Origin: Neocallimastix lanati (nom. inval.)
Taxonomy: Eukaryota; Neocallimastigomycota; Neocallimastigomycetes; Neocallimastigales; Neocallimastigaceae
DNA: 64,000 bases
Assembly (NCBI GenBank): GCA_016946835.1
Contig: JACVTC010000011.1
Coordinates: forward strand, 1,979,501-2,043,500
Direction: 5' to 3'
Shown here: positions 41,746 through 52,655 of the stretch, piece after piece
How positions within the stretch are numbered: the stretch's first letter is position 1
Layout of the letters: each line of letters begins with the position of its first letter
The notes under the pieces: generated by a model
What the model was told of the DNA's origin: nothing
Database searches by the model: none
The model's input: only the letters and a program-made list of their open reading frames with translations
Made by a program: the position numbers and the translations under genes

Positions 41746-43302
41746 ATGGTTAGAGAAATTAAGAATTTAGTTGGTACCACTGGTACTTCTTTTGCTTTAA
41801 ATAATAATTATTTAGCTAATGGAAGAATTGCTTCTATTAACTCAATTAAAAGCGTGAAAGGTGACGAACTTAATAAAAATAAATATTTACCAATGGGTAA
41901 TGCTAGAATTCAACAACAATCTTATCACCATGTTAAAAAAAATGGTATTAAGCAAATTGTTAAGGAAACTCAATTTTCAAATAAATCTAATAAAAACTTT
42001 TCAGTTATACCAGAATCTAAACCAACTAATTTTGACAGTATTAATAATCTTTATCAAAATATTTGTAAGAATTATGATATAAATGTTGCTAATAAATCAG
42101 TTGCTATCGATATTCCAGATGTTACACCGAAATCAGAAACTATTAGTAAGTCTGAAAAAATAGCTTTAGTTCAAGATGAATTAAATAAAATAGACGATAT
42201 TCGTGATCAAATGACTTTAATTCAAAATCAATTACAAGACCTTAATAGTGGAAGTTATGAGGACATTTCTTCTAGTAATGCTACTCTTGCTTCAAATGGT
42301 ATTAGTTATGATAAGTATAAAAGTTTTATTAATGAGACAAGAAATGTTATTGATCAATTACAACAACTTAGTTCTTTTAACTTTGATAATAAACCATCGA
42401 AGCTTTCAAAACCAACTAGCTCAGGTACTTCATTTTTAAAATCAACTCTCATTTCAAATAATAGTACATCTCAAATCTATGACTTATTTTCTTCTTCATC
42501 ATTCAATTCATTATCAATCTTGAAGAAAGCATTTGCTACCAGTAATTCGGTTAATCAACCTTTAAAGGATTACGAAAAATTTGTTGATTTAATCAATGAG
42601 AACTTCTATGTTCAAAAGGAAATTAATAAGAGAAATTTAAATTTAATTAAAACAAATCAAATTTTTTCTGTGATTAATCATCAAAATTTAGGCGAAATTC
42701 AAAGAATTATAAAAGAAGGTATAATTCAAGTGAAGGAACTTGAAAATAATTTGATGAATATGGAAAAATCAGCAGTTACGACCTCTGATGAAGTTGAATT
42801 ACAAACCGAAAGTATTGAAAAGATTAATGAATCCATTGTTAAGACAAATGAAATTTTAGATAAATTAAAGAATGATTATAAGAAAGAATTAAAAGAACAC
42901 GAAACTATTATTAATTATCATAAGAGAGTAATTGATTCTATTGAAAATTCTAAACGTCATGTTTCTGTTTTAACAGATGTTTCAATTCTTTGCTTTTCTA
43001 TTTGGTTATCAAAAAAATTAATTATTAGTTATCCAGTTGATCTTATGGCAAAATCCATTGCTCAAACAAAAAGTGGACAAAAAATTGTTACTGTAATAAT
43101 AAAGATTACCCTTATTATTTTATTAACAGCACAAATTAGAAAATTCTTAAAGACCAACACTAGATATAATTTAATTCAATATTGCTTTGATTTAATATTA
43201 AATTATCATAAGAGAAAGTATATTGAAGATGAAGATAAGGCAGCAAAAGAATCTTTAGAATCAATTGAAGGTAGTAATGAAACTTTAGTTGAATTTGAAT
43301 AA
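41746..43302 (+). CDS. Coiled-coil protein with C-terminal membrane hairpin, 518 aa, unknown
   Basis: This is a single-exon, undamaged frame with ATG in the AAATAAAATGG context and TAA at 43300-43302. No signal peptide is present. Residues 1-130 are low in charge and Asn/Ser-rich. Residues of about 130-210 and 290-400 are helical with heptad character (EKIALVQDELNKIDDIRDQM; ELQTESIEKINESIVKTNEI). Two hydrophobic segments follow, at about 405-425 (VLTDVSILCFSIWL) and about 446-466 (IVTVIIKITLIILLTAQI), separated by a short loop SYPVDLMAKSIAQTKSGQK. A basic then acidic tail (HKRKYIEDEDKAAKESLESI) ends the protein. This architecture suits a tail-anchored hairpin protein of ER, hydrogenosome or nuclear envelope facing the cytosol with its coiled coil. 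I recognise no family. Low-complexity Asn/Ser stretches are typical of the host. Confidence 0.82.
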   Translation: MVREIKNLVGTTGTSFALNNNYLANGRIASINSIKSVKGDELNKNKYLPMGNARIQQQSYHHVKKNGIKQIVKETQFSNKSNKNFSVIPESKPTNFDSINNLYQNICKNYDINVANKSVAIDIPDVTPKSETISKSEKIALVQDELNKIDDIRDQMTLIQNQLQDLNSGSYEDISSSNATLASNGISYDKYKSFINETRNVIDQLQQLSSFNFDNKPSKLSKPTSSGTSFLKSTLISNNSTSQIYDLFSSSSFNSLSILKKAFATSNSVNQPLKDYEKFVDLINENFYVQKEINKRNLNLIKTNQIFSVINHQNLGEIQRIIKEGIIQVKELENNLMNMEKSAVTTSDEVELQTESIEKINESIVKTNEILDKLKNDYKKELKEHETIINYHKRVIDSIENSKRHVSVLTDVSILCFSIWLSKKLIISYPVDLMAKSIAQTKSGQKIVTVIIKITLIILLTAQIRKFLKTNTRYNLIQYCFDLILNYHKRKYIEDEDKAAKESLESIEGSNETLVEFE

Positions 43303-44699
43303 ATAGTTTTTTTTTCTAACCCGAAAATGACCGATTCTTAAATAAAACTATTTATTGAAATATTTTTCCTTAAACAATAAAAATAAAGTTTTTTTTTTTA
43401 TAAAAAAAAAAAAAAAAAAAAAGGTTTTATCAAGTTAATGGAAAATTATCATGAAGGAAATAATTTTTTTTATTAGATATTTTTTGATTAAAACCTTAGA
43501 ATAATAAAACTGATTTTTTTTTTTTTTTTTTACAATTTATTAATAGCGTTTTACAGTAAAAATTTTTAATTAAATTATATTATATATATAAAATATAAAT
43601 TTATTTATTTTTTTTAATAAATTTTTATTTTGCTACAACAATGAGATATTAATATAACTAAATTATATAAAACATCCAAAATAGAACGAAAATCAAATTA
43701 AAATATATATATGAAAAAAAAAAAAATGAAAAAAATAAAAAAAAATAAAGCGATTTTATACATATCCATAATTTAATATACATAAAAAATTTCATTCGAA
43801 ATTAATAGGAAAAAAAAATTAATAAAAAAACAACCGGCAAAAATAATAATAAATAAATAAATAAAGGAATTATTATATAAGAAAATAGAATAAAACTATA
43901 CATTATATATATATTTTTATTATATATAGTAATATATGTTGATTTAACATTATTACTATAAAAAATAATAATAATAATAATAATAGTTTTATTCCTTAAT
44001 ACTATTTAAAAAAAAAAATAGTATTCCAAAAGTAAAAAGACATAAAAAAAAAAAAAAAAAAGATATATATACCAAAACAAAAAACAAAAATAAAAAAAAT
44101 TATATTTATTTTTTTTTTTTTTTTTTTTTGTTTTTTTTTTTTTTTGTTTTTCAATTTTATCAATATAAATATATTAATTATTTAAAAAAAATTTTTTTTT
44201 ATATATATTTATATAATTTTTTAATTTTAAAATTAAATTATTTTTTCTTTGAAAAAAAAAAAAAAAAAAAGTATTAAAATATAAAATAAATATATATTCT
44301 ATTAAATTTTATTTATTTTTTAATATATAATATATACTCTATTAAAAAACAACAGACTAAATCAACTAACTGAAAAAAAAAAATTTTTTTTTTAATATAA
44401 AAATAAAAAAAATAAAAAATAAAAATAAAAATAAAAATTTAACTAAGACCAAAAAATAATAATAACAAATAATAACAATAATAATAATAATAAACATTAT
44501 TATTATTATGTATTTTTTTTTTTTTTTTTTTAAAAATTTTTATTTTAGATTGTGTTTGTTTAATATAGGTGGTAATAAAAAGTGCGTGTTAACAGGAAAA
44601 TTGATCATGTTAACATGTTTACTACACACATAGTATATCACACCGTATTTTTTTTTTTTTTTATTCATTAAACTTTTTTTTTTATTCTTTAAACTTTTG

Positions 44700-44747
<48 letters not shown>

Positions 44748-44760
44748 TATTTTTGATAAA
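43303..44760. other. AT-rich spacer
   Basis: Homopolymers dominate (44110-44148, 44702-44744). Small hairpins occur at about 43926-43962 (ATAGTAATA/TATTACTAT) and 43999-44024 (AATACTATTT/AAATAGTATT). A less biased patch at 44565-44650 holds CATGTTAACATG, a 12-bp palindrome, and one copy of a 19-bp repeat. Confidence 0.5.
44587..44605. repeat. Copy 1 of 19-bp direct repeat flanking the LINE cluster
   Basis: TGTTAACAGGAAAATTGAT matches 47808-47826 at 18 of 19 positions in the same orientation. The copies bracket the two LINE pieces between them. Confidence 0.75.
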
Positions 44761-45690
44761 AAAGTTTTATTGGGAAAGAGATGTCTTCAAACCCTCAAAA
44801 GCCAAAAAAGCAATTATTTATAAGGTGAATGATTTTGGATTTATTTCAGAAATCAGAAACTTGAACATTTCAATATCCTAAGTATCAGTTGGGATTCTTT
44901 TGGATTTCTCGAATTAGGTGTGGTTTTAAATTTGACATTAGTTATTTCCATTAAAAGAAAAATCGTCTCAGAAGATTGCCCTTAAATGTTGCCCTTGTTG
45001 TGGTGTTAGTATACCTAGCTTTTCTCACTGGATCTTTGCCTGTAAAGAATTGGAAAATTACAGAAATAAATCTTTAACCTTTTCTTAGATGATCTTTTTT
45101 TTTTTTTTTTTGAAGTTTTGCAATGATAATTGAACAAAAAATCCTTGGATGTTTCTTTAGATTCAGAAAAGGATTATGATAATAATATTTATTATTATAT
45201 ATTGAGTGCACTTCTTGGTGGGTGTTCAATATATTCAAAAATTAAAGTTAATGATGGGGAACAAAGACAATTAGATGACAATATTTTTAAACAAAAGTTC
45301 ATCTTCGTCAACTGTTCCGTATTTTGTGGGGATTGCGGAGTTTTTAACAAACGTAATACCATTAATTTGTCGATCTTTTTAGTTTGATGATGAAATGATA
45401 TTCTGTTGAATCTACTGTTACCAAGAGCGTCGACGTCGAAATGATAAGGCATGGATTTTCACCACCAGATACAGATTCGATTGATAACACTAATACTGAA
45501 ATTATTACTCGCAATAATGGACGTGGTGTTATTATCGAGGATTGGGAAAAGTTAGAGGCTATTGCTTCTAACGCACTTTTATAATTTTATAATATATAAT
45601 ATTTTATTTCATGTATTTTATTTGTTGCTTTTTTATTTTAATTCATGTAATTTTATTATTATTATAAATTAAATAAAGTTATTCTCTAAG

Positions 45691-45727
<37 letters not shown>
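44761..45727 (+). mobile_element. 5'-truncated LINE with zinc knuckle, C-terminal domain, 3' UTR and poly-A
   Basis: The protein remnant reads KRKIVSEDCPLKCCPCCG then VSIPSFSHWIFACKEL. This is the C-x2-C-x8-H-x4-C knuckle found downstream of RT in L1-like elements. From 45130 comes the shared C-terminal domain: YYYILSALLGGCSIYSKIKV, then, in shifted frame, TVPYFVGIAEFLTNVIPLIC, then STVTKSVDVEMIRHGF, and GVIIEDWEKLEAIASNALL-stop near 45583. The 3' UTR has CATGTATTTTATT, CATGTAATTTTATT and AATAAAGTTATTCTCTAAGTCT, then about 40 A's (45691-45727). It carries several frame changes. The RT part is missing at the 5' side. No convincing target duplication was seen (TATTAT only). Confidence 0.8.
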
Positions 45728-45730
<3 letters not shown>

Positions 45731-45732
45731 TA

Positions 45733-46633
45733 TAGCTAATAGAATCTCTAAATATGGAATTAATGAAAGATTTATATGATCTGAACAATATGGATAATCA
45801 TAATCGAAAAGAATGTATATGTCTTTACACTTTCATTAAGAATTATATGTCAGAGATGGAAATTTGAAAATTAAGGGTACTTAACTTTTTTTTTTTTTTT
45901 TTTGGACCTTAAAAAAAAAAAAGTCGTATGACTCAGTTCCCATATATAATGTATTAATGAAGATTCATCACTTCGGTATTAGAGGTAAATGCTATAAATT
46001 TATTGAAAACATATACTTATCTTCTTTCAAGGCTTAACTTAACATTCCTCCTTTTTTTCGGTGAGATGTGCAATTGTTCAGGTAAGGTGTTTTTAAAAAA
46101 AAATAGAAAAACTTGAAATGGTTTATCTCTGATTTACTTGGAGATATATCTCGTTGTAGACGTCATGCATGGGACAAAGAAAGTAAAAAAAAAAAAAAAA
46201 AATTTTAACTGACAAATTAAATAAAATTTCCATCAAAAAAAAAATCAAATTTAAACATTTATTGGAATAAAAGATATGACAGGGAAAATCAGTCAAAAAG
46301 CGAAGAAGGCTTATAAAAAAAAAAAAAATAAATAAATTTGAGAAAAACTATAGAGACTACCTTAAGTTCAACTTTTAATAAAGTACCTTGAATTTTAACA
46401 TTAGCCTCGGGATGAGTACTTCATGACAGATGTGGATAATAAAAAAAAAAACTGATGCTCATGTTACTAAAGTTACCAAAATGATTGAAGAAGACTGTCC
46501 AAGAAAGGTGTCCTTTATTGTTATGAGAAAAAAAAAAAAAAATAGTAATCCTTAATTGGAACATTGGTTTTCTAAATGCTATCGTTTCCGTGAATTTTCG
46601 AATGAAATACTTTAAGGCTATTGAATATCCTTA

Positions 46634-46677
<44 letters not shown>

Positions 46678-47479
46678 TTAATATTATTTCTAAATATTGT
46701 CCAATATCTAATAGTAATTTAGACGCTGTTATTCACAAATATGAATTAAATCGAATTAAGTACAGAATTCTGATAGTAGTAGTTAACGAACTATATAATA
46801 TTAATTATAATAGCAATAGAAATAATATTGTTAATAATAGAAGAATTAGTGATAGTAAAAGATAGAAATATTAATATTAGTAATAGTGAAAATAATAGTA
46901 CCGTAACTAATAATGTAGGGAATAGTTTAATTGGTGAAAATTGTTTTAATTTAAGTAATTTTCTGAATAATGAGTGTGTAAATATATATATATGTGACGT
47001 GGTACCGATTGATATAACTTCCTTCTTGGTAAAAGAGATGCAGACATTATTGATATAAATTATGAAAAAAGGATTGAGATGTTTTTGTGTTTTTGTTTAA
47101 AAACCAAATTATTTCCGGTGATTATTCAAAAATGCCATTTTTAGTACGATCAACGGCCTCTCTTTACAGAAATCAAGCCTCCGGCTAGTATTCGACAAGG
47201 GTTACTATTTCGAAAATATAAGCACAAACTAACCAGGATCGTCAACACTGAAAATGTAATAAGACGGTCTAGCAAGGCCAATACCTCTGAAGGAGAAGAC
47301 CATAATTTCTTTCAGATAGTCAATTCAAACCTTAATACATAAGGAAGTGAGGTTCGTTGTATAGGAACTTTTTTTTTTTTTTTGAATTTATTTATACTCT
47401 TTATTTTTTAATATTACTTTTTATTTCACGTTACTATTTTAAAATTTTATTATGTGCTTATTTATTTTATTAAATTCTG

Positions 47480-47510
<31 letters not shown>

Positions 47511-47605
47511 TTTTTTATTTTTTTATTAAAAATGAAAATATTCATGTAATTAATTAATGAATAAATAAAGATTAAAGTTCGTAATAATTGCGACTTAAAA
47601 AAAAT
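45733..47605 (+). mobile_element. Second LINE copy: RT fragment to 3' end
   Basis: It opens in reverse transcriptase, IIANRISKYGINERF, matching KIVSKRISEYGLRNNF of the copy at 14.7-17.2 kb. RT pieces FLDLKKK, MTQFPYIMY and a later segment follow. Then comes an Asn/Ser-rich stretch (46700-46960) and the C-terminal domain with ISGDYSKMPFLVRSTASLY and SSKANTSEGEDHNFF, ending near 47342. A 3' end with CATGTAATTAATTAATGAAT and AATAAAG lies near 47545-47580 and a short A run follows. Many internal A and T runs and stops make this copy the most decayed. It begins directly after the poly-A of the preceding copy, so either one inserted beside the other or the RT start was cut by insertion. Confidence 0.7.
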
Positions 47606-47744
47606 AATTTATCTTTTTTGACATGCATTTTATTTTTATCTTTAAATTATTTAATGTATTTTTATATATATATAATAAATGTAATACATAAAAATTAAAA
47701 CTATCTATTTAAATAAAGCACTGGAAATGTTTTCTCTTCCTAAT

Positions 47745-47775
<31 letters not shown>

Positions 47776-47807
47776 GGTATAATAAAATGTACGATAAAAT
47801 GTACAAT

Positions 47808-47826
47808 TGTTAACAGGAAAACTGAT
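47808..47826. repeat. Copy 2 of 19-bp direct repeat
   Basis: TGTTAACAGGAAAACTGAT, one mismatch to 44587-44605. Confidence 0.75.
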
Positions 47827-47928
47827 GAAAAAGGTTGTCCAAAAGGCAATGGGAATAAGAAATGGGAATGAAATCAATCTTTTTTTTTTTTTTTTTTAAT
47901 CCAATTAAAATATTTCCTTTGAATCGAT

Positions 47929-48031
47929 ACCATCTGAATAGATAGTTTTCTTGGATAGATGACAAAAAAAAATAAAAATAAAGAAAAAAACCATCTAAAT
48001 AGATAGATAGTTTTCATGGATAGATGTCAAA
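47929..48031. repeat. Two-copy tandem repeat of about 40-45 bp
   Basis: The block ACCATCTGAATAGATAG... TGGATAGATGACAAAAA (about 47929-47968) recurs with small changes at about 47990-48031 (CCATCTAAATAGATAGATAG...TGGATAGATGTCAAAAA), separated by an A-rich filler. Confidence 0.8.
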
Positions 48032-48099
48032 AATAAAAAATAAAAATAAAAAAAAAAATAAAAATTAAAAAATAAAACTAAGATGGATTTAGTTTTTTT

Positions 48100-48182
48100 T
48101 TTGGTTTAGTTCTGTTGTTTTGCTCTTCTTCTTAATTTAACATCTTATTGAGTTTTAGAAACCTGATCATCAAAGATAGTTA

Positions 48183-48214
<32 letters not shown>

Positions 48215-48842
48215 CTGGGTTTATAGGGTTTACTACCGGTTTTGATCCCAACTTTATTAGATTTTTATTAATTTTTTTTTTATTAATTTTTTATTAATAT
48301 TTTATTAAATTTATATTATTATTATTATTATTATTAAATTTATATTATTATTAATATTATTATTATCATTATTAGTATTATTATTATGTTTTTTTTTGCT
48401 TTTACTTTTGCTTTTACTTTTACTTAAATACAAACAAAAACCTTCTCCAATTTAAAGTTTAGGATTAGGTCTTTGTTCAGGTTTCCTTTTCATAAGTTTC
48501 ACTGGTTACATTCAAACTTGTATGTTGTCTTGTTTGCACATATTTTTTAGAGTTACCTTTTTTTTTTTTTTTTTTGCTTATCATTATAGTTTTTTTTTAT
48601 TATTTTTATTTTTATTTATATATATTTATTTTTTATTTTTTTTTTAAAAGAATATCCTTATTTACAAGTGATATGTTTAGAAGCATCAGAATCGATCGAA
48701 AGATCACATTATGTTTTTTTTTTTTTTTTTTTTTTCTTCTGAGTTAATGTTCTTATTTTTGTTGATTAAATTTTTACCGTTGCTATCCTTTACCTAATTG
48801 TTAGTGACCATTAGTTGTGTGGATCTTCTTTCTTTCTTTCTT

Positions 48843-48876
<34 letters not shown>

Positions 48877-49950
48877 TTTCCAGTTTATTAAATTTCCTTA
48901 TCGTATGAATTCTTTCTGCTCCTTCACCACCTCCTAGAAGGAAAAATTCTGGTTCTTCAGGAATTTTTTTTTTTTATATCTATTTATTTAATAAAGATAA
49001 ATTTGCGGTCCTCAGTATCGTGACGTCTATACTTTGCAAATAGCCAAATATTTTTTTTTTTTTTTTTTTTTTTTTTGTTTTATTATTAGAAATGGATAAT
49101 TTTGATTCAGAAAGCTCGTTTTTCCTCTGAAATTGCTATTATTTTTTTTTTTTTTAATTTTTTATTTTTTTTTCTTAAAAGACGAGATCAATATCCATAT
49201 ATAGTCTTTAATGACTAATTTCTTTTATTTGAACATTATATTCTTACATTATGTTATATTTGGAAATTTAATATTTCATATGCGTCCTTTTTGAAAAATT
49301 ATCCACATCTTCATTTCCTATCTTGGTGGTAATTGAAATTTTTGATCGACAGAAAAAGAAAGGGAAGAATATTTTTTAAAATTTTCTTTTTTTTTTTTTT
49401 TTTCTTTTTTCAAGGTTCGTATTAAGATTTTCTAATTTTCCCAAGAATTGTATTAAATTTTTTTTTTTTTTTTTAAAGAGTTAAATGTTTTCCCTTAATT
49501 TCATTTAATTTCTCTTTATGACGTCCTTTACATTCATAATAATACTTTTGGCCTTCAATGAGTACAATTTATCCATTAACATATCTATTTTCTTTTGTAG
49601 ATTTTCTTCGTTGATTTTCTTTTTTCTTTTTTTTTTTTTTTTTAACTTTGTCATGATATCTTATGTAGTTTGAAAGACTTTAATAGGTTTCAAAGCATCC
49701 TTTGGTACATTTGGAACTAATAATCTTTTTTTTTTCTCAGAAAGGTCACTTATAAGTATCGCCAATTTTTACTGTATTAATTTGGATTTCTAAAGGTTGT
49801 GATTAAATCTTGATCAAGGTCATCAGAGACTTTCTTAACCATTAAGACATTTTTAATTAGGAAAAAACCATACATCTTTGTTTTTAATAGAAATTCAATT
49901 AACATTTCTTTTGTGCTCTATGAGACTCTTAATAATAAAAATGTTTTGTT
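48100..49950 (-). pseudogene. Extensively decayed coding remnant, probably transposon-derived
   Basis: On the minus strand, protein-like pieces lie between A/T runs: LIEHKRNVN and KVSDDLDQDLITTFRNP (49.8-49.95 kb), LLVPNVPKDALKPIKVFQTT, EENLQKKIDMLMDKLYSLKA, LIEGQKYYYECKGRHKEKLN (49.5-49.7 kb), EPEFFLLGGGEGAERIHTIR (48.9 kb), PVKLMKRKPEQRPNPKL (48.5 kb) and KPVVNPINPVKKK (48.2 kb). The composition is real protein but no domain was recognised. A coiled-coil segment plus a basic/Pro-rich end would fit a retroelement first protein (ORF1 or gag type). The location among LINE copies supports a transposon source. It is heavily broken. Confidence 0.4.
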
Positions 49951-50134
49951 CCCATTTTAATTTTTAATTAAAAATTTTTTATTAAAATTCTATAATTAGA
50001 AATAGGTTACTTTTTAAGATTAACATGTTTGATCTTATTTATATTAATTGTGGCTTGGTAACAATACAATAAATTATTTTAGTAATGAATAAAATAATTT
50101 ATTATTAATTTACACACAGAGACATAAATATAAT

Positions 50135-50147
50135 TAATATAATCTTT
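50135..50147. repeat. Target-site duplication of LINE at 50.1 kb (3' side)
   Basis: TAATATAATCTTT recurs at 50467-50479. The last T's merge with the poly-T tract, so the true duplication is 10-13 bp. Confidence 0.75.
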
Positions 50148-50466
50148 TTTTTTTTTTTAGATTAGATATAACTTTATTTAATATTTAAAGAAAATTACAT
50201 GAATATAATAATATAAAGTAAATTATAAAAAAAAAAAAAATACAAGAAACTAAATTAATATTAAAAAAGTTAATTTTCAAAACGAGCAGAGAGGACGAAA
50301 TGGTCTCTTCCCATTCATCAATGAAAACCTCCGTTTGAATTAGAACTACCAATAAAATCTGTATCAGAATTTCTTCTTTGCCTTATCGGTACGACATCGA
50401 CGTTCTTGGTTACGAGAGGTCTAATGGAATACTGGTCCATCAATCTACAAAAATCATTAGTCACGA
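50145..50466 (-). mobile_element. 5'-truncated LINE 3' end with poly-A and TSD
   Basis: The minus strand carries only the last part of the C-terminal domain: LMDQYSIRPLVTKNVDVVPI then RQRRNSDTDF, followed by frame damage. The 3' UTR has CATGTAATTTTC and AATAAAGTTATATCTAATCT before about 14 A's (T's at 50147-50159). It matches the copies ending at 8885 and 45727. The target-site duplication TAATATAATCTTT at both ends fixes the boundaries at about 320 bp, a very short 5'-truncated insertion. Confidence 0.8.
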
Positions 50467-50479
50467 TAATATAATCTTT
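50467..50479. repeat. Target-site duplication of LINE at 50.1 kb (5' side)
   Basis: Second copy of TAATATAATCTTT, at the truncated 5' end of the element. Confidence 0.75.
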
Positions 50480-50936
50480 AAAACATATTTAATTAGCTTT
50501 ATATAATCTAACAAGTACAAATTTATTTATTTATGTATTTATTTATTTATTATGAATAAATAATAAGTAATAAATAATAGCTAATAAAAATAAATAATGA
50601 AAATTAATAATAAATAAATAAATAATAAATAAATAAATAAATAATAAATAAATAGTAAAAATAATTAAATAATAAAAATAAATAGTAAAAATAAATAAGT
50701 AAAAATAAATGGATACCTATAGAAAAGTTTTTAAAAAAGAAAAAAACAATTAAAAATAACGAAAATGCCAAGAAAGCATTAATATAAGTTTAAAAGAGAT
50801 TTTAAACAATTTTATAATTTCATTTTTTATTTTTTATAATAATAAAAATTTAATATATATATAAAATTATTTAAAACTTTTTTCTTTTAAATAAATATTG
50901 TACATTTATTTATTTATTTAACTTTTATTATTAAAT

Positions 50937-51125
50937 TTATTTAATTATGGGAAAAAATAATAAATAATAAATAATAAATAATAAAAATAAATAACAAAAA
51001 TAAATAATAAAATTAAATAAATAAATAATAAATAAATAAATAATAAATAAATAAATAATAAATAAATAAATAATAAATAAATAAATAAATAATAAATAAA
51101 TAAATAATAAAAATATATAAATAAT
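50937..51125. repeat. (AAAT)n/(AAATAAT)n low-complexity tract
   Basis: Interleaved AAAT and AAATAAT units cover almost 190 bp. Similar tracts lie at 50540-50700 and 55315-55445. Confidence 0.85.
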
Positions 51126-51951
51126 AAAATAAATAGTAAAAATAAATGGATACCTAAAGAAAAAATATTTAAAAAAATAAATAACGAAAATGCCAAGAAA
51201 ACGATAGTATAAATTTAAAAAATTAAAATAAAAAATAAAATTGATACATAATAATAAATAAAGCAAAACAAAAGTAATAATTATAAAAAAAAAATGAATA
51301 AATCATCAATAATATTATATAAATATATATTGATTATCAATGATTTTATTATTTATTATTAGTATTTATTTATCATTAAATCTTATTTTATTTCTTTTGT
51401 ATTTATTATTTATTATTATCTGTTATTATTTCTTCTTTATATTTTACTTATCATTTATCATTTATTACAGTTTTGGCTATAATTATTTTTTATTTATTTT
51501 ATCTATTTATTAAATATTATTTATTATCATAAAATAGTTTATTGGATACAAGATTTTGAGATTTCTTTTTACTCTCTTTTTTGAAAAAATTTCATCCACT
51601 ATGATCTTTTCATTTTATATATAATACTCTAAATATACCATTTATAATTCTATAAATATACCAACTGATATATACATATCATTTATAATTCATATCATTT
51701 ATTTATAATTATATCATTTATTTATAATTCATATAATTTATTTATAATTATATCATTTATTCATATTTATATCATTTATTTATAATTATATCATTTATTT
51801 GTATACAATACAATAAATTATTAGCATTAAATTATTATAAATTATAATAAAATACATATAATGATATGATACATCTCTATTATTCCTTTTTTTATTTAAT
51901 TACATTTTTTTTTTTTAATTATTTTTTTATTTAAGGAAATAAATAGATTAA

Positions 51952-52042
<91 letters not shown>
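51952..52042. repeat. (AAT)n microsatellite
   Basis: About 30 AAT units, uninterrupted. Confidence 0.92.
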
Positions 52043-52559
52043 GTAATAATACTTTTATACAAAAAATTATTAAAACTGCTTAAAAATTTATAATTAAATC
52101 TTTATTCATTCATTCCTTAATTAAATTTATATTTAAAAATATATCTATCTATATATAATAAAAGTTAAAAGAAAATAAAAAAGTATGGATAAATAAAGGA
52201 TTAATAAGAAAAAAAATAATGAATAAATATATAAATATTAAAAGTATTAGCTATTAGATAACGTTAACAAAATTTAAATCTTTAAATTATTTTTTTATTA
52301 TTATTAATTTTTGTTCTTTTAATTAATTTTTTTAAATTAAAAATAAAATAAAATAAAATATATTTACAAAATATAAAAAATTATAAAAAAAATTATTTAT
52401 TTATTTTTTATCCCTTCTAATTTCAATTTAAAAAAAAAAAAAAAAATTAAAAATAAAAATTAATTAATGAGGATATTATACATATAAATATTAATTATTA
52501 TTTTTTAATTTATTAATAGATTTTCCTACTAGAAAGAATTATAATTATAATTATAATAA

Positions 52560-52561
<2 letters not shown>

Positions 52562-52655
<94 letters not shown>
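52562..52655. repeat. (ATT)n microsatellite
   Basis: About 31 ATT units, uninterrupted. Opposite phase to the tract 520 bp upstream, so the two could pair as a long AT hairpin. Confidence 0.92.

Noticed and set aside
44745-45733. TATTAT as target-site duplication of the 45.7-kb LINE
   Set aside because: Six AT-only bases are expected by chance in this sequence.
50937-51266. Hydrophobic 83-109-codon frames
   Set aside because: They are translations of AAAT/AAATAAT repeats with no start context or conservation signal.
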